Positions 1 through 8,642 of a stretch of DNA of 64,000 nucleotides are shown here, piece by piece (positions within the stretch are counted from its first letter, which is position 1; every line of letters begins with the position of its first letter). Under the pieces are notes generated by a model, which saw only the letters and a program-made list of their open reading frames with translations, was not told where the DNA came from and did not search any database. Location: positions 2,418,001 through 2,482,000 of the forward strand of contig NZ_VFRA01000001.1 of NCBI RefSeq assembly GCF_006788895.1, given 5' to 3'. The stretch comes from Rhodoglobus vestalii (GTDB taxonomy: Bacteria > Actinomycetota > Actinomycetes > Actinomycetales > Microbacteriaceae). The position numbers and the translations under genes are program-made.

Positions 1-1698
1 CGTATTGTGCTCGGCGGCCACAAAGACGCAGTCACTCGGAATACTGATTCCCCGCCGCTGAAGAATGGAGCGAACGTCAACGTCATTGAAGATGGCGACC
101 GCGGAGCGTGCGTTTGCTGCTCCCGGATTGCCACCGCAGGCGCCGCAGTCGAGCGCCGACTGATAGAGGTTGTTCATCGACTCTGACGCGTGACCGGTTA
201 AGACGATGAGGGGTGCGAAGCTGGTGAGCCCCATCATCCGGATCGCGGTGTCGGCGAGCGACGCACGCTCCTCCAGGGTGAAGGCATCCGCGACCGTCAC
301 CGTGCTATCGAGCGTGGAGATTTGTTGCGACGAGAGCTGGGTGATTCGACCACTGAGCGCGGGGGCGAAGGTGCGAAGTGTGCTCGCGGCGCCATAGAAC
401 AGTCCCGCGATTTCAGCGAGCGCGAAGGGACTCGCGGTGGTGCTCTCGGCACTGTGAAGTGCGCTTCGCATTGCATCGCGCAGTCGTCGGGAACTCACAT
501 TTTTCTCGATCAGTTCGGGCTTTATCGGCTGCTCTGTCACGTGATGCCGCGGTTCCAGTAGCGCCGGCAGCGAGTTGATCGCACCGCGCGCGTAGTACGA
601 AGAGAATCGAATGGGAACACCGAAGAATCCGGCAAATCCGACCGTAGCGACAGTGGCATCCGACTCAAGGTGACGCCGCATCCCCTCTGACCGCGGGTCA
701 ATGCACATCACCACCTGAACTTCAGCGCTCTCGTGAGAGGGTTCGGGGTGCTCGAGCGAGCCGATCAGTGAGTTGCGGTAGTGGAGTTCATACGCTTTTT
801 GCCAGGTGAATGGATGCTCGCGAGTTCCGTGTACCGCTAGGACGCGAGCAACTAGGGCCACATCCTCGCGGTGGGCGGCGTCTCCGGTCACCTGTTCTGC
901 GACACGCTCGGCCCGAACCCAGAGCTCATCGTCTCCGGTGGAATCCGAGTGCGGTGCTTCCTCGGGCTCCGGGGGAGCATCAAGAATCGACCGAAGGCTG
1001 AACCGAACCGCCAAATAGCCTGTCAAATCGATGTCGCCCTGTTTGCCCGCCCGCCATTTGATGTGAGCGACCCATCCTGGCAGCGCGGCCAGCTCTCGGC
1101 GCAGTGCCGGAGTGACGGCGTCGCCAGCTATCGCAAAGTGAGCCAGAGCGTGCGCCAGTGCGCTGTCGGGTACGTCGGGCAGTTCGGAAATTTTGCGCCG
1201 TGCGTTCTTCGGCAACGACCGGTCAAACCGTGCAAGCTTTTTCCACGAGCGGTAAAACCCCTCGTGGTGGTGAGGCATTGTCCACAGCGGATCACGAGTG
1301 AGGAACGCGGCGATCCAGGTCGACATGCGCCGATCGATCGGGTCGCTGATTTCGGTGAGGTGCGATATCCGCTGACCGGGCTGCGAGAGTTGCATATCGA
1401 GGGAGGCTAGCCGCACCAATGAGATGTCGTGCGAGCCGATCGTGGTGCGCCCCGCGAGCTCGGGCACACGCTCGTGGAGGGCTAGCTCTAAGTCTTCTTC
1501 CCGTATTCGACCACTGGCGAGATCAGCGAGATAGGCCTCGATCGTGCGCGTCTTTGCTGCACCTGCGAGTTCCACGGCGTCGAATGGGGCACTTTCTTTG
1601 CCGGCGAGGGGATTGATGGCAATGAAGGAATCGAGCGGCCAGGTTGGTGTGACGTCGTGGGCTGCTGACGCCACATTCGTGCGGAGGATAAGGCTCAT
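1..1698 (-). CDS. dabA: DabA-type inorganic carbon transporter subunit (UPF0753/DUF2309), partial
   Basis: Reads open on the minus strand from an ATG at 1698 to the window edge (566 codons, C-terminus missing). The start has an AAAGGA site eight bases upstream and overlaps the dabB stop as TGATG. The N-terminus has the family's WPLDSFIAINPLAG block. The beta-carbonic-anhydrase-like zinc ligands are visible: Cys332 and Asp334 in MCIDPRSEG, His503 in LTGHASE and Cys518 in LDCGACGG. The His-Cys spacing of 15 matches the characterised Halothiobacillus protein (from memory). DabA is the cytoplasmic subunit that works with the membrane subunit DabB to take up and trap CO2 as bicarbonate. The frame was checked across nearly its whole length and has no interruption. 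Partial only because of the window edge. Confidence 0.93.
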   Translation of the reverse strand, partial: MSLILRTNVASAAHDVTPTWPLDSFIAINPLAGKESAPFDAVELAGAAKTRTIEAYLADLASGRIREEDLELALHERVPELAGRTTIGSHDISLVRLASLDMQLSQPGQRISHLTEISDPIDRRMSTWIAAFLTRDPLWTMPHHHEGFYRSWKKLARFDRSLPKNARRKISELPDVPDSALAHALAHFAIAGDAVTPALRRELAALPGWVAHIKWRAGKQGDIDLTGYLAVRFSLRSILDAPPEPEEAPHSDSTGDDELWVRAERVAEQVTGDAAHREDVALVARVLAVHGTREHPFTWQKAYELHYRNSLIGSLEHPEPSHESAEVQVVMCIDPRSEGMRRHLESDATVATVGFAGFFGVPIRFSSYYARGAINSLPALLEPRHHVTEQPIKPELIEKNVSSRRLRDAMRSALHSAESTTASPFALAEIAGLFYGAASTLRTFAPALSGRITQLSSQQISTLDSTVTVADAFTLEERASLADTAIRMMGLTSFAPLIVLTGHASESMNNLYQSALDCGACGGNPGAANARSAVAIFNDVDVRSILQRRGISIPSDCVFVAAEHNT

Positions 1699-3212
1699 CA
1701 GATGCGTCCTTTCGAGAGGGTGTCGCGCGAGATTGTCGCTGAAAGCGAGCGGGTATAAATCAGTTCGCGGATTGTCGTGTACCGGGTTCGACTTCGCGCC
1801 AAGATTTCGACACCGATGAGTCCGACCGCGGGAATGATCAGGAGCCAGGGCGGGGCGCCTGGACCACTAGTGGACACTGTCAAGACTGTGCCGAACCAGT
1901 GAACCGCGATCGTGTATCCGAACGACACGACGATTGTGGCAATCAGCCCGAGAGCAAAACTCTGCACGGAGAAGTGGGTCAGCAGCCCAGCACCGAGCGC
2001 AACTCCCAGAGTGAGAGCGACGAACAAGAATAGGCCTAGTTCCGCGGTAGAGATGCCGGGAGCGATTGTCGCCTTCGCAGCGAACAGTGAGGCGAGCGGG
2101 GCAAGGACCGCCACCGCTATTGCGACCCCGATGACAACGGGGCGTGTAGTCAGTCTGGCCGGAAGGTTTCGGCTGATGGCGTGTTCACGTACTCCGCTAC
2201 CGGCACTCAGGAAGAGCGTCGATTTGAACAGCGAGTGGGCAATGAGGTGGAAGATTGCTGCGGCGTAGAGACCCAATCCGCAGGTCATGATCATGAAGCC
2301 CATCTGAGCCATCGTCGAAAAGACGAGGCGACCTTTGACGTCTGGCCGAACGAGCCGCACCGCGGAGGCGTAAATCAATGTCACCGCACCGGCAAGGAAC
2401 ACCACGATCATGATCGCCTGCTGAAGGCTCACAGTCTCGGCGAATCTCAACAAGAGGATCGCACCGGCATTGACAACCCCCGCGTGCATCAGAGCAGACA
2501 CCGGGGTGGGAGACGCAAGAGTGAACGGCAGCCAGCCGTGAAAAGGAATCTGACTTGATCGAGCGAGAGCGCTTGCGACCAGCAGGGTCGGTATGAGGAA
2601 CTGCAGGGCGACGGGCATAGCCGATACGCGCGCAGCGACTTCGTCGAGTGGCACGTCACGGCCCGCTGAAATGACCACAATCGCGGAGCCGACCAGCAGC
2701 CCGGAGTCGGCAGTACCGAAGCGCAGCGCAGTGCGGCGCACCCCATCTTGTGCCTGTCCGAGGTGGTGATAGGTGGCCAGCAGCGCCACGAGAGCCGCAC
2801 CGGCACCGACCCAGGCCACCGCGAAAATGATGACGGAGCCGGCGCACACCAGGAGAACGGTCGGAGCAGTCACCAGGTTGGTGAACATGATGAACCACGT
2901 GTGCCGCACGTCTCCTCGCAGATAGCGGAGCGCGAAAACTTGGATGAGGGTGCTGAGGCCCAACACCAGCAGCGACATGCTGACCGCTAGTGAATCCCAT
3001 TGCAGCGTTGGCGGTATGAGCGCACTTCTGCCGGTGCTGGATTGGGTACCCACGATGCTCACGAAGGCGACGACAGTGAATCCGACGCCGGTGATTGCGC
3101 TTGCCGCCGTTCCCGCGGCATTCGAGTTCAGTTTGGCGGCTGCGAAAGCTCCCGCAACCAGTGCCGCGAGCCACGGTGACACTATCGCGACACTCAGACC
3201 TATTACGTCCAC
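1698..3212 (-). CDS. dabB: DabB-type proton-conducting membrane subunit (NuoL/MrpA-like)
   Basis: A 504-residue polytopic membrane protein of the NADH-quinone oxidoreductase subunit 5 / antiporter superfamily, with many hydrophobic segments and the family segment HAGVVNAGAILLLRF near its middle. GTG start at 3212, preceded by GAGGA about seven bases upstream. It overlaps dabA by TGATG, so the two are translationally coupled. NuoL-like proteins occur in complex I, Mrp antiporters and DAB systems. The adjacent DUF2309 gene and the absence of other nuo or mrp genes point to DabB, which is thought to couple cation flux to CO2 hydration by DabA. Membrane location is certain; the DAB role is inferred from the pairing. 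Confidence 0.9.
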   Translation of the reverse strand: MDVIGLSVAIVSPWLAALVAGAFAAAKLNSNAAGTAASAITGVGFTVVAFVSIVGTQSSTGRSALIPPTLQWDSLAVSMSLLVLGLSTLIQVFALRYLRGDVRHTWFIMFTNLVTAPTVLLVCAGSVIIFAVAWVGAGAALVALLATYHHLGQAQDGVRRTALRFGTADSGLLVGSAIVVISAGRDVPLDEVAARVSAMPVALQFLIPTLLVASALARSSQIPFHGWLPFTLASPTPVSALMHAGVVNAGAILLLRFAETVSLQQAIMIVVFLAGAVTLIYASAVRLVRPDVKGRLVFSTMAQMGFMIMTCGLGLYAAAIFHLIAHSLFKSTLFLSAGSGVREHAISRNLPARLTTRPVVIGVAIAVAVLAPLASLFAAKATIAPGISTAELGLFLFVALTLGVALGAGLLTHFSVQSFALGLIATIVVSFGYTIAVHWFGTVLTVSTSGPGAPPWLLIIPAVGLIGVEILARSRTRYTTIRELIYTRSLSATISRDTLSKGRI

Positions 3213-3307
3213 ACCACATCCTCACTGTTCATGAAAACAAATACGCGAAAAATGTAGCACATGTTATAAGTCGCGAATTGCAAGTAGTCTTAGTTTTTCT
3301 GCTCGGG

Positions 3308-3313
3308 TATGAT
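3308..3313 (+). promoter_or_regulatory. -10 hexamer TATGAT of a leaderless promoter
   Basis: TATGAT fits TANNNT and lies seven bases before the ATG at 3321. No Shine-Dalgarno at usable spacing is seen; the GGGAG here is only one base from the ATG. Confidence 0.55.
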
Positions 3314-3320
3314 CGGGAGC

Positions 3321-3605
3321 ATGGCGAAATGGACGTTCCTCACGAACCACGCGCACGTGCTGATGTGCGTGTCGCAGAACTCGAATGTTCTGCTTCGCGA
3401 CGTCGCCATTCAGGTCGGAATCACCGAGCGCGCAGCCCAGCGAATAGTGACAGAGCTTGAAGAGGCCGGTTATCTCGAACGCGAGCGCGAAGGCCGCAGA
3501 AACTCGTACCGGCTCAACAAATCGATGCCGCTACGGCATCCACTCGACACAGATTTTCGAGTGGGGGAGTTGTTAGGTTTTTTTGCGAGAGAACGAGCTG
3601 ACTGA
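3321..3605 (+). CDS. Small winged-helix (MarR-like) transcriptional regulator
   Basis: A 94-residue protein starting MAKWTFLTNHAHVL, divergent from dabBA. It is almost entirely one winged helix: helix-turn-helix around VAIQVGITERAAQRIV (residues 28-43) and a basic wing around EREREGRRNSYRL. No effector domain is visible. The ATG at 3321 is preferred over an in-frame ATG at 3309 because a TATGAT hexamer at 3308-3313 lies seven bases upstream, a leaderless arrangement. Small stand-alone regulators of this type are common in Actinobacteria and mostly uncharacterised. Its position suggests that it may control dabBA, which is inference. Confidence 0.8.
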   Translation: MAKWTFLTNHAHVLMCVSQNSNVLLRDVAIQVGITERAAQRIVTELEEAGYLEREREGRRNSYRLNKSMPLRHPLDTDFRVGELLGFFARERAD

Positions 3606-3628
3606 TCGCAGCCGGCGCAGGTGAATAG

Positions 3629-4108
3629 CTAGCCGAGGCCGAGTTTTTTGCGGAGCGATGCGACGTGGCCGGTGGCCTTCACGGCGTAGAGCGGGAGGCT
3701 AATCGTGGCACTTTCGTCAATAACGAAGGTGGAGCGGATGACGCCAACGACCTTCTTGCCGTAGAGATTCTTTTCGCCCCAGGCGCCATACGCTTCGTGA
3801 ACCACATGGTCGGGGTCGCTGAGGAGGGGAAACGTGAGAGCTTCCTGTTCGCGGAACTTAGCCAGCTTCTGCGAAGCATCGCGTGAAACCCCCAACACCA
3901 CGTAACCTTCAGACTGCAACGAACCGAGCTGATCGCGGAAGTCGCAGGCTTGGGTAGTGCACCCCGGTGTCATCGCCGCGGGATAAAAATACAGAATCAC
4001 TTTTTTACCCGCAAAGTCGCCGAGCGACACCAGGTTTCCGTCGTGGTCAGGCATCGAGAAACTTGGCGCTGGGGTGCCGGCGGCAAGTCGGGTCGGATCC
4101 GTAGTCAT
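3629..4108 (-). CDS. bcp: Peroxiredoxin, Bcp/PrxQ type (thioredoxin-dependent thiol peroxidase)
   Basis: A 159-residue cytosolic peroxidase that reduces hydrogen peroxide and organic hydroperoxides with thioredoxin as likely donor. The AhpC/TSA fold is evident: GKKVILYFYPAAMTPGCTTQ, where the Cys of TPGCT is the peroxidatic cysteine, and the second Cys five residues on (ACDFRD) is in the resolving position of the PrxQ/Bcp class. The start at 4108 (MTTDPTRL) is chosen over an upstream ATG because AAGGAG sits four bases before it. Usual length for the family. No thioredoxin gene is adjacent. Confidence 0.93.
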   Translation of the reverse strand: MTTDPTRLAAGTPAPSFSMPDHDGNLVSLGDFAGKKVILYFYPAAMTPGCTTQACDFRDQLGSLQSEGYVVLGVSRDASQKLAKFREQEALTFPLLSDPDHVVHEAYGAWGEKNLYGKKVVGVIRSTFVIDESATISLPLYAVKATGHVASLRKKLGLG

Positions 4109-4177
4109 TGTGCTCCTTAGTCGCTTTAACTCATGGTAACGTTGATCCTCGGTTGCCCGAGAGGTCAACCGCGCCAA

Positions 4178-4250
<73 letters not shown>

Positions 4251-4275
4251 CCACAGCACCAGAGAACGATTTCGG

Positions 4276-4935
4276 CTACGGCAACCAGGGCATTGGGTCG
4301 ATGCGGGTATCGAACACGTAGACCTCAAAGTGGAGGTGCGGGAACGTGGACCGGCCGGTATTGCCGACGGCGCCCAGCGCTTGGCCTGCAGCCACCCATT
4401 GGCCAGCAGAAACAGCTTGTGATCCCTCGATCATGTGGGCGTACAAGGTTTTAACGCCGCCACCGTGATCGACAATCACGTGCCGTCCCCAGCCGCCGCC
4501 AGTCGTGACGCTCTCCACGGTGCCCGCGGAGGCCGCAACAATTGCGGATCCTTCCGGAGCCATGATGTCGACGCCGGAATGGAACTCGCTGCCGCGGTAG
4601 CCCCAGCCATCGTTGATCGGACCGTTAGCGGGAAAAACGTCGAGCGAACCGGTCGGGCCCGATGCGGTGATTATTACTTCTTGACGCACACGTTCGACAG
4701 CAAATGTGTCGCGGACGATCGGTGCAGCCGCCGAGGTGGCGGGGGAAGCGAAAGTCTGAACGCCGTCGTCGCTGCCGTTGTCGGCGGTTGCGGAATCCGC
4801 AGTGCGGCCGTTAGCTTCAGTGTTGGCTGCCGCGACAGCCACAGTGCGATTCTCCGGATCAGCTACGACGGCCGCGGGGACCGTGCCGCCAATGAGGATC
4901 GCCCCAACGGTGAGCATAGTGATAGATCGTTTCAA
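4276..4935 (-). CDS. Secreted M23-family (LytM/lysostaphin-type) metallopeptidase
   Basis: A 219-residue exported protein. The N-terminus KRSITMLTVGAILIGGTVPAAVVA is a signal peptide or anchor, followed by an Ala/Thr/Asp-rich linker and a C-terminal M23 domain with both zinc motifs, HSGVD and HLHFE. Such enzymes cleave peptide cross-bridges in peptidoglycan or act as regulators of amidases. The start is taken as TTG at 4935 because AAGGAA lies five bases upstream and it places the signal sequence at the terminus; longer in-frame starts would bury it. No SH3b or LysM wall-binding repeat is seen. Confidence 0.85.
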   Translation of the reverse strand: MKRSITMLTVGAILIGGTVPAAVVADPENRTVAVAAANTEANGRTADSATADNGSDDGVQTFASPATSAAAPIVRDTFAVERVRQEVIITASGPTGSLDVFPANGPINDGWGYRGSEFHSGVDIMAPEGSAIVAASAGTVESVTTGGGWGRHVIVDHGGGVKTLYAHMIEGSQAVSAGQWVAAGQALGAVGNTGRSTFPHLHFEVYVFDTRIDPMPWLP

Positions 4936-5083
4936 CAGCGTTCCTTGGTTTGGGGCAGGGGTGACGGCCGCGAAAGTGAAGAGCAGCCTCGTGCACATCC
5001 CAGCGCTCGCAGTGATGTGAGCGGCGAGACGGCCGGATTCTTTCACAGTGCAGCACACTCGCTGAAACCGCTTCGATGCAGTG

Positions 5084-5161
5084 GAGCAGACGAGTAAGTT
5101 ACCGAAATTACCCGGTGAACCTGAGAAGGACTCTCAGGAAGAGGCGGTGGGCGTGCTGCTC
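5084..5161 (+). ncRNA. Candidate structured RNA (three-way junction) upstream of the amidotransferase-like gene
   Basis: The sequence can fold as a three-way junction. P1 pairs GAGCAGACG (5084-5092) with CGTGCTGCTC (5152-5161), with one bulged G. P2 pairs TTACCG (5099-5104) with CGGTGA (5113-5118). P3 is a perfect seven-pair hairpin, CCTGAGA/TCTCAGG (5120-5126 / 5132-5138). The P2 loop (5108-5112) could also pair with GGTGG at 5146-5150, closing a pseudoknot. It lies about 50 bases upstream of the ATG at 5214. No known riboswitch consensus was recognised, and folding was done by eye, so this is a hypothesis. Confidence 0.35.
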
Positions 5162-5213
5162 GCTATATCCTTTGGGGGCAAACGTTCTATTTCTTTGATG
5201 GGGAGGAGCCTGC

Positions 5214-5966
5214 ATGGGCACCAATTCGCGGCCAATAATCGGGCTCACGTCGTACCTCGAGCAAGCTCAAACTGGTGCCTGGGATCTCCCCGCATCGTTT
5301 CTACCAAAAATATACTTCGAAGCCGTGACGGATGCCGGTGGTATTGCGGTTTTGTTGCCACCACAGCCGGTAGATTCCGAAATCGCTGCATCGATCACCC
5401 ACGGTCTTGACGGGCTCATTCTCACCGGCGGCAAAGATGTTGATCCCGCTCGCTACGGCCAAGAAGCGCACCCCACCACCGATGTTCCCCGAAAAGACCG
5501 GGATGCCTTCGAAGACGCGCTCGTGCGTGCCGCCATCGAACAGAACGTGCCGTTCTTGGGCATCTGTCGAGGTGCGCAAATGCTTAACGTCGCGTTGGGG
5601 GGAACCATCCACCAGCATTTGCCCGATGTGATTGGTTCCACTCGTTACAGCGCCGGGGGCGGCACGTTTCTCGTGAACGATGTTGCGGTAGAGCCGCAGA
5701 GCACTCTCGCATCGCTACTCGGCGGAGACCGGAACATCGCCGTCAAGTCGTATCATCACCAGGCCATTGACGAACTGGCCGACGGCCTCGTTGTCACCGG
5801 TCGGGGCGACGACGGCGTGATTCAGGCGATCGAATTGCCGAGCGTCGATTTTGGGGTAGCGGTGCAGTGGCATCCAGAAGAGGATGCTAAAGAGGATGCC
5901 CGCCTGTTCCGCGGGATCGTCGATGCGGCGACGCGTCACCGCGAAAGCCGATCGCGGCAAGCCTGA
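5214..5966 (+). CDS. Gamma-glutamyl-gamma-aminobutyrate hydrolase-like class I glutamine amidotransferase (peptidase C26)
   Basis: A 250-residue single-domain class I amidotransferase-like hydrolase of the PuuD family. The nucleophile elbow is FLGICRGAQMLN (catalytic Cys about residue 120) and the His-Glu pair is in VQWHPEED near residue 222. PuuD-type enzymes hydrolyse gamma-glutamyl-GABA or other gamma-glutamyl amides in polyamine breakdown. Here there is no puuABC neighbour, so the substrate is unknown. A strong GGGGAGGAG site precedes the ATG. The leader carries the candidate RNA fold at 5084-5161, which could regulate it. Confidence 0.85.
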   Translation: MGTNSRPIIGLTSYLEQAQTGAWDLPASFLPKIYFEAVTDAGGIAVLLPPQPVDSEIAASITHGLDGLILTGGKDVDPARYGQEAHPTTDVPRKDRDAFEDALVRAAIEQNVPFLGICRGAQMLNVALGGTIHQHLPDVIGSTRYSAGGGTFLVNDVAVEPQSTLASLLGGDRNIAVKSYHHQAIDELADGLVVTGRGDDGVIQAIELPSVDFGVAVQWHPEEDAKEDARLFRGIVDAATRHRESRSRQA

Positions 5967-5981
5967 GCTTCTAGCGACGGG

Positions 5982-6173
5982 CTATCTCTCGAGCTCGTAG
6001 GAGTCTTGAGCTTCTTTGGCGATGGTGCCAACAGCAATAGCAACGGTGAGCCCCCAGCTGACCCACATGAGGATCAGACGCCAGTCGCGCGGCCCTTGGC
6101 GGGTCGTTTGGAAGACGCTCCAGCCGCCGGCGACCGCGCTGAGGAGACTGCCGTTGAACAGGTACTTGCGCAT
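5982..6173 (-). CDS. Small two-helix membrane protein, unknown function
   Basis: A 63-residue protein with two hydrophobic segments (about residues 9-20 and 33-50) and a polar, acidic tail. A GGAGGAAAT site directly before the ATG supports it as a real gene despite its size. It is convergent with the upstream hydrolase gene. I do not recognise a family. Confidence 0.6.
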   Translation of the reverse strand: MRKYLFNGSLLSAVAGGWSVFQTTRQGPRDWRLILMWVSWGLTVAIAVGTIAKEAQDSYELER

Positions 6174-6297
6174 ATTTCCTCCGTAGTTGATGTCGTATAA
6201 CGCTAGCGTGACATCGAGATTGCTGCCATCTCAGCTATCTGCTGGCTTGGTGAGGGATCCGCGTCGCGATCCCCAGTCTCTGCACCTACGCCGCTGG

Positions 6298-6303
6298 TAA
6301 TGT
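6298..6303 (+). promoter_or_regulatory. -10 hexamer TAATGT of a leaderless promoter (otsA)
   Basis: TAATGT (TANNNT) ends six bases before the ATG at 6310. No Shine-Dalgarno is present, so the otsA mRNA probably starts at its initiation codon. This argues against the in-frame TTG at 6304. Confidence 0.6.
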
Positions 6304-6309
6304 TTGCGC

Positions 6310-7815
6310 ATGGAAGCTCATAAGGATTCTTCTCCTCCCGAGTACGATTTCGTCGTTGTTTCCAACCGGTTGCCTGTCGATTGCACCGTTGAAGCTGATG
6401 GATCGCTCACCTGGAAGCGCTCGCCCGGTGGACTGGTCACAGCTCTTGAGCCGGTGATGCGTGCCGCTGATGGCGCTTGGGTGGGATGGGCTGGGCGCCC
6501 CGATCTCGAAGTTGCGCCTTTTCAGCAGGACGGTATTCAGATCGTTCCTGTTCCCCTGAGTTCGCAAGATATTGAGGAGTACTACGAGGGGTTCAGCAAT
6601 GACACCCTGTGGCCGCTTTACCACGATGTAATCGCGACACCGGCCTACCACCGGGAGTGGTGGGACGACTATGTAGCCGTCAACCAGCGGTTTGCGGATG
6701 CCGCTGCCGCTATCAGCGCCGATGGTGCTGTTGTGTGGGTGCAGGATTATCAACTCCAGCTCGTGCCACGCATGCTGCGAGAGAAGCGTCCCGATCTCAC
6801 CATCGGTTTCTTCAATCACATTCCATTTCCGCCATATGGCATTTTTGCCCAGTTGCCGTGGCGTACTCAGATCATTGAGGGCATGCTTGGCGCAGATGTC
6901 GTTGGTTTCCAGCGTTCTTCTGACGCATCCAACTTTTCGTCGGCGGTGCGTCGTCTCACGAATCATCCGACCAAGAATCCAGCCATCGAGGTGACTCTTG
7001 ACGGGCAACCTACTCGTCGTGTTGTGGCTAAAGCGTTCCCGATTTCGATCGATTCCCGCAGCTTCGAGGAGATGGCGCGTGATCCCGCTATCCAGCAGCG
7101 CGCGCGTGAAATTCGCAAGGGGTTGGGTAACCCCAAGACGGTCATGCTGGGCGTAGACCGTCTTGATTACACCAAAGGCATCCGCCACCGTTTGAAAGCA
7201 TATGGGGAGCTCTTTCGGGATGGGGCAATCGAGGTGGGAGACGTTGCGCTCATCCAAGTGGCAAACCCGAGCCGTGAGCGCGTCGAGGCATACATAAAAT
7301 TGCGTGACGAGATCGAGCTGACCGTTGGTCGCATCAACGGGGAGTACAGCACGTTTAGTCACTCGCCGGTCAACTACCTGCATCAGGGGTTTCCGCGTGA
7401 AGAGATGGTTGCGCTGTATTTGGCGGCTGATGTGCTGCTCGTGACGGCTTTGCGCGACGGTATGAACCTGGTTGCTAAAGAGTATGTGGCCACCAGGTTC
7501 GACAACGATGGGGTGCTCATTCTGAGTGAGTTTGCCGGCGCTTCGGAGGAACTTCGTAAGGCGATTCTGATCAACCCGCACGATATTGATGGGCTGAAGG
7601 AGGCCATCATGCGGGCGATCAACATGCCCAAGGTGGAACGCACGACTCGAATGCGCTCGATGCGCAAGCGCGTCCTCGAACACGATGTTGCGCGCTGGTC
7701 CAACGCGTTCCTCAAGAATTTGGCTGCTACCCGATCTGACCGTCACCGCCGCATCGCGCCGCTGGGGATGGCCGAAGAGGTTGAGTGGACTGTCGAACGA
7801 AAGCGAGTCAGGTAG
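6310..7815 (+). CDS. otsA: Trehalose-6-phosphate synthase (alpha,alpha-trehalose-phosphate synthase)
   Basis: A 501-residue GT20 glycosyltransferase that joins an NDP-glucose to glucose 6-phosphate. Visible signatures in order: VVVSNRLPV and SPGGLVTAL in the N-terminal lobe, [11 protein letters not shown] (the actinobacterial form of the HDYHL block), [10 protein letters not shown], then the nucleotide-sugar lobe with [21 protein letters not shown] and [16 protein letters not shown]. Length and motifs are complete. It is directly followed by otsB with stop and start overlapping by one base. Trehalose is an osmoprotectant and stress sugar in this group. Confidence 0.96.
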   Translation: MEAHKDSSPPEYDFVVVSNRLPVDCTVEADGSLTWKRSPGGLVTALEPVMRAADGAWVGWAGRPDLEVAPFQQDGIQIVPVPLSSQDIEEYYEGFSNDTLWPLYHDVIATPAYHREWWDDYVAVNQRFADAAAAISADGAVVWVQDYQLQLVPRMLREKRPDLTIGFFNHIPFPPYGIFAQLPWRTQIIEGMLGADVVGFQRSSDASNFSSAVRRLTNHPTKNPAIEVTLDGQPTRRVVAKAFPISIDSRSFEEMARDPAIQQRAREIRKGLGNPKTVMLGVDRLDYTKGIRHRLKAYGELFRDGAIEVGDVALIQVANPSRERVEAYIKLRDEIELTVGRINGEYSTFSHSPVNYLHQGFPREEMVALYLAADVLLVTALRDGMNLVAKEYVATRFDNDGVLILSEFAGASEELRKAILINPHDIDGLKEAIMRAINMPKVERTTRMRSMRKRVLEHDVARWSNAFLKNLAATRSDRHRRIAPLGMAEEVEWTVERKRVR

Positions 7816-8615
7816 TGGTGCAGTATTCCTCCGAGACAGAAATCGCGGCGGCGATTGACGCTCTTGTGGCGGTGCCCACCCTGCTGATCGCCCTCGATTT
7901 TGATGGCACTTTGGCGCCAGAAGTCGATGATCCGCTCGACGCTCGTGCACTTCCTGAAGCCCAAGAGCAGTTGGTGCGGATGCTGGAGCTCGCCGATACA
8001 CGTGTGGCCCTTATTTCGGGGCGTGCACTCGACAGTCTCGAACATGTGGCGCATCTTCCCAGCCATGTGCTGTTCGGTGGATCGCACGGTTTGGAATATC
8101 GGCTCGACGAGGGCGATTCTGTCTTGCCCATGAGTGCGGAGAACACGGCAGCTCTTGAGCGGCTTGATGCCCTCCTGCACGAGCTTGCCGACAGCGCCGA
8201 GGGGTCTTGGGTTGAGTTGAAGCCTGCCGGGCGCGCCCTGCACTTGCGAATGATGACTCTCGAAGACGCCGAGCGGCTTCACGCGGAAGCTGTGGCGAGG
8301 GTTGCTGCTGAAATACCGGGACTGACGACTCGATTTGGCAAGAATATTGTGGAGTTCGCCATCCACGATTCGCACAAGGGCGATGCGATTGACCGATTGC
8401 GCGAATATGTCGGTGCCGACGCCATTTTCTTCGCCGGTGATGACACGACCGATGAAGATGCCATAGCCGTGCTCGGCGAGAATGACCTCGGTGTTCGAGT
8501 GGGGGACGCACCATCCGCGGCGCGACTCCGAGTCGCCGGAACGCGCGAGATCGCCGCACTTCTGATGGTGCTCGCCGATCGACGTGCTGCCGTGGTTTCA
8601 GCCCGGACAAACTGA
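7815..8615 (+). CDS. otsB: Trehalose-6-phosphate phosphatase
   Basis: A HAD-superfamily phosphatase of about 266 residues that converts trehalose 6-phosphate to trehalose. Motif I is LDFDGTLAPEVDDP with the nucleophilic aspartate, motif II includes ALISGR, and motif IV is FFAGDDTTDEDA, the hallmark of the family. Two GTG codons, at 7815 (overlapping the otsA stop as TAGTG) and 7818, are both possible starts. No clear ribosome site is seen, which fits translational coupling with otsA. Confidence 0.94.
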   Translation: MVQYSSETEIAAAIDALVAVPTLLIALDFDGTLAPEVDDPLDARALPEAQEQLVRMLELADTRVALISGRALDSLEHVAHLPSHVLFGGSHGLEYRLDEGDSVLPMSAENTAALERLDALLHELADSAEGSWVELKPAGRALHLRMMTLEDAERLHAEAVARVAAEIPGLTTRFGKNIVEFAIHDSHKGDAIDRLREYVGADAIFFAGDDTTDEDAIAVLGENDLGVRVGDAPSAARLRVAGTREIAALLMVLADRRAAVVSARTN

Positions 8616-8630
8616 CGCAGGGTAACACCC

Positions 8631-8636
8631 TAAACT
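8631..8636 (+). promoter_or_regulatory. -10 hexamer TAAACT of a leaderless promoter (ilvD)
   Basis: TAAACT ends six bases before the ilvD ATG at 8643. No Shine-Dalgarno is present in the short gap after otsB. Confidence 0.6.
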
Positions 8637-8642
8637 CGAAGC

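Noticed and set aside
5084..5161. TPP or glycine riboswitch (GAACCUGA and CUCUCAGG fragments)
   Set aside because: The conserved order of elements of either class is missing; only short fragments match. Kept as an unassigned structure instead.
6304..6306. TTG at 6304 as the otsA start
   Set aside because: The -10 hexamer TAATGT is placed for an mRNA beginning at the ATG at 6310.
6286..8001. 571-codon open frame antisense to otsA
   Set aside because: It lies wholly opposite otsA/otsB, has no ribosome site and no recognisable domain. High-GC codon bias produces such frames.
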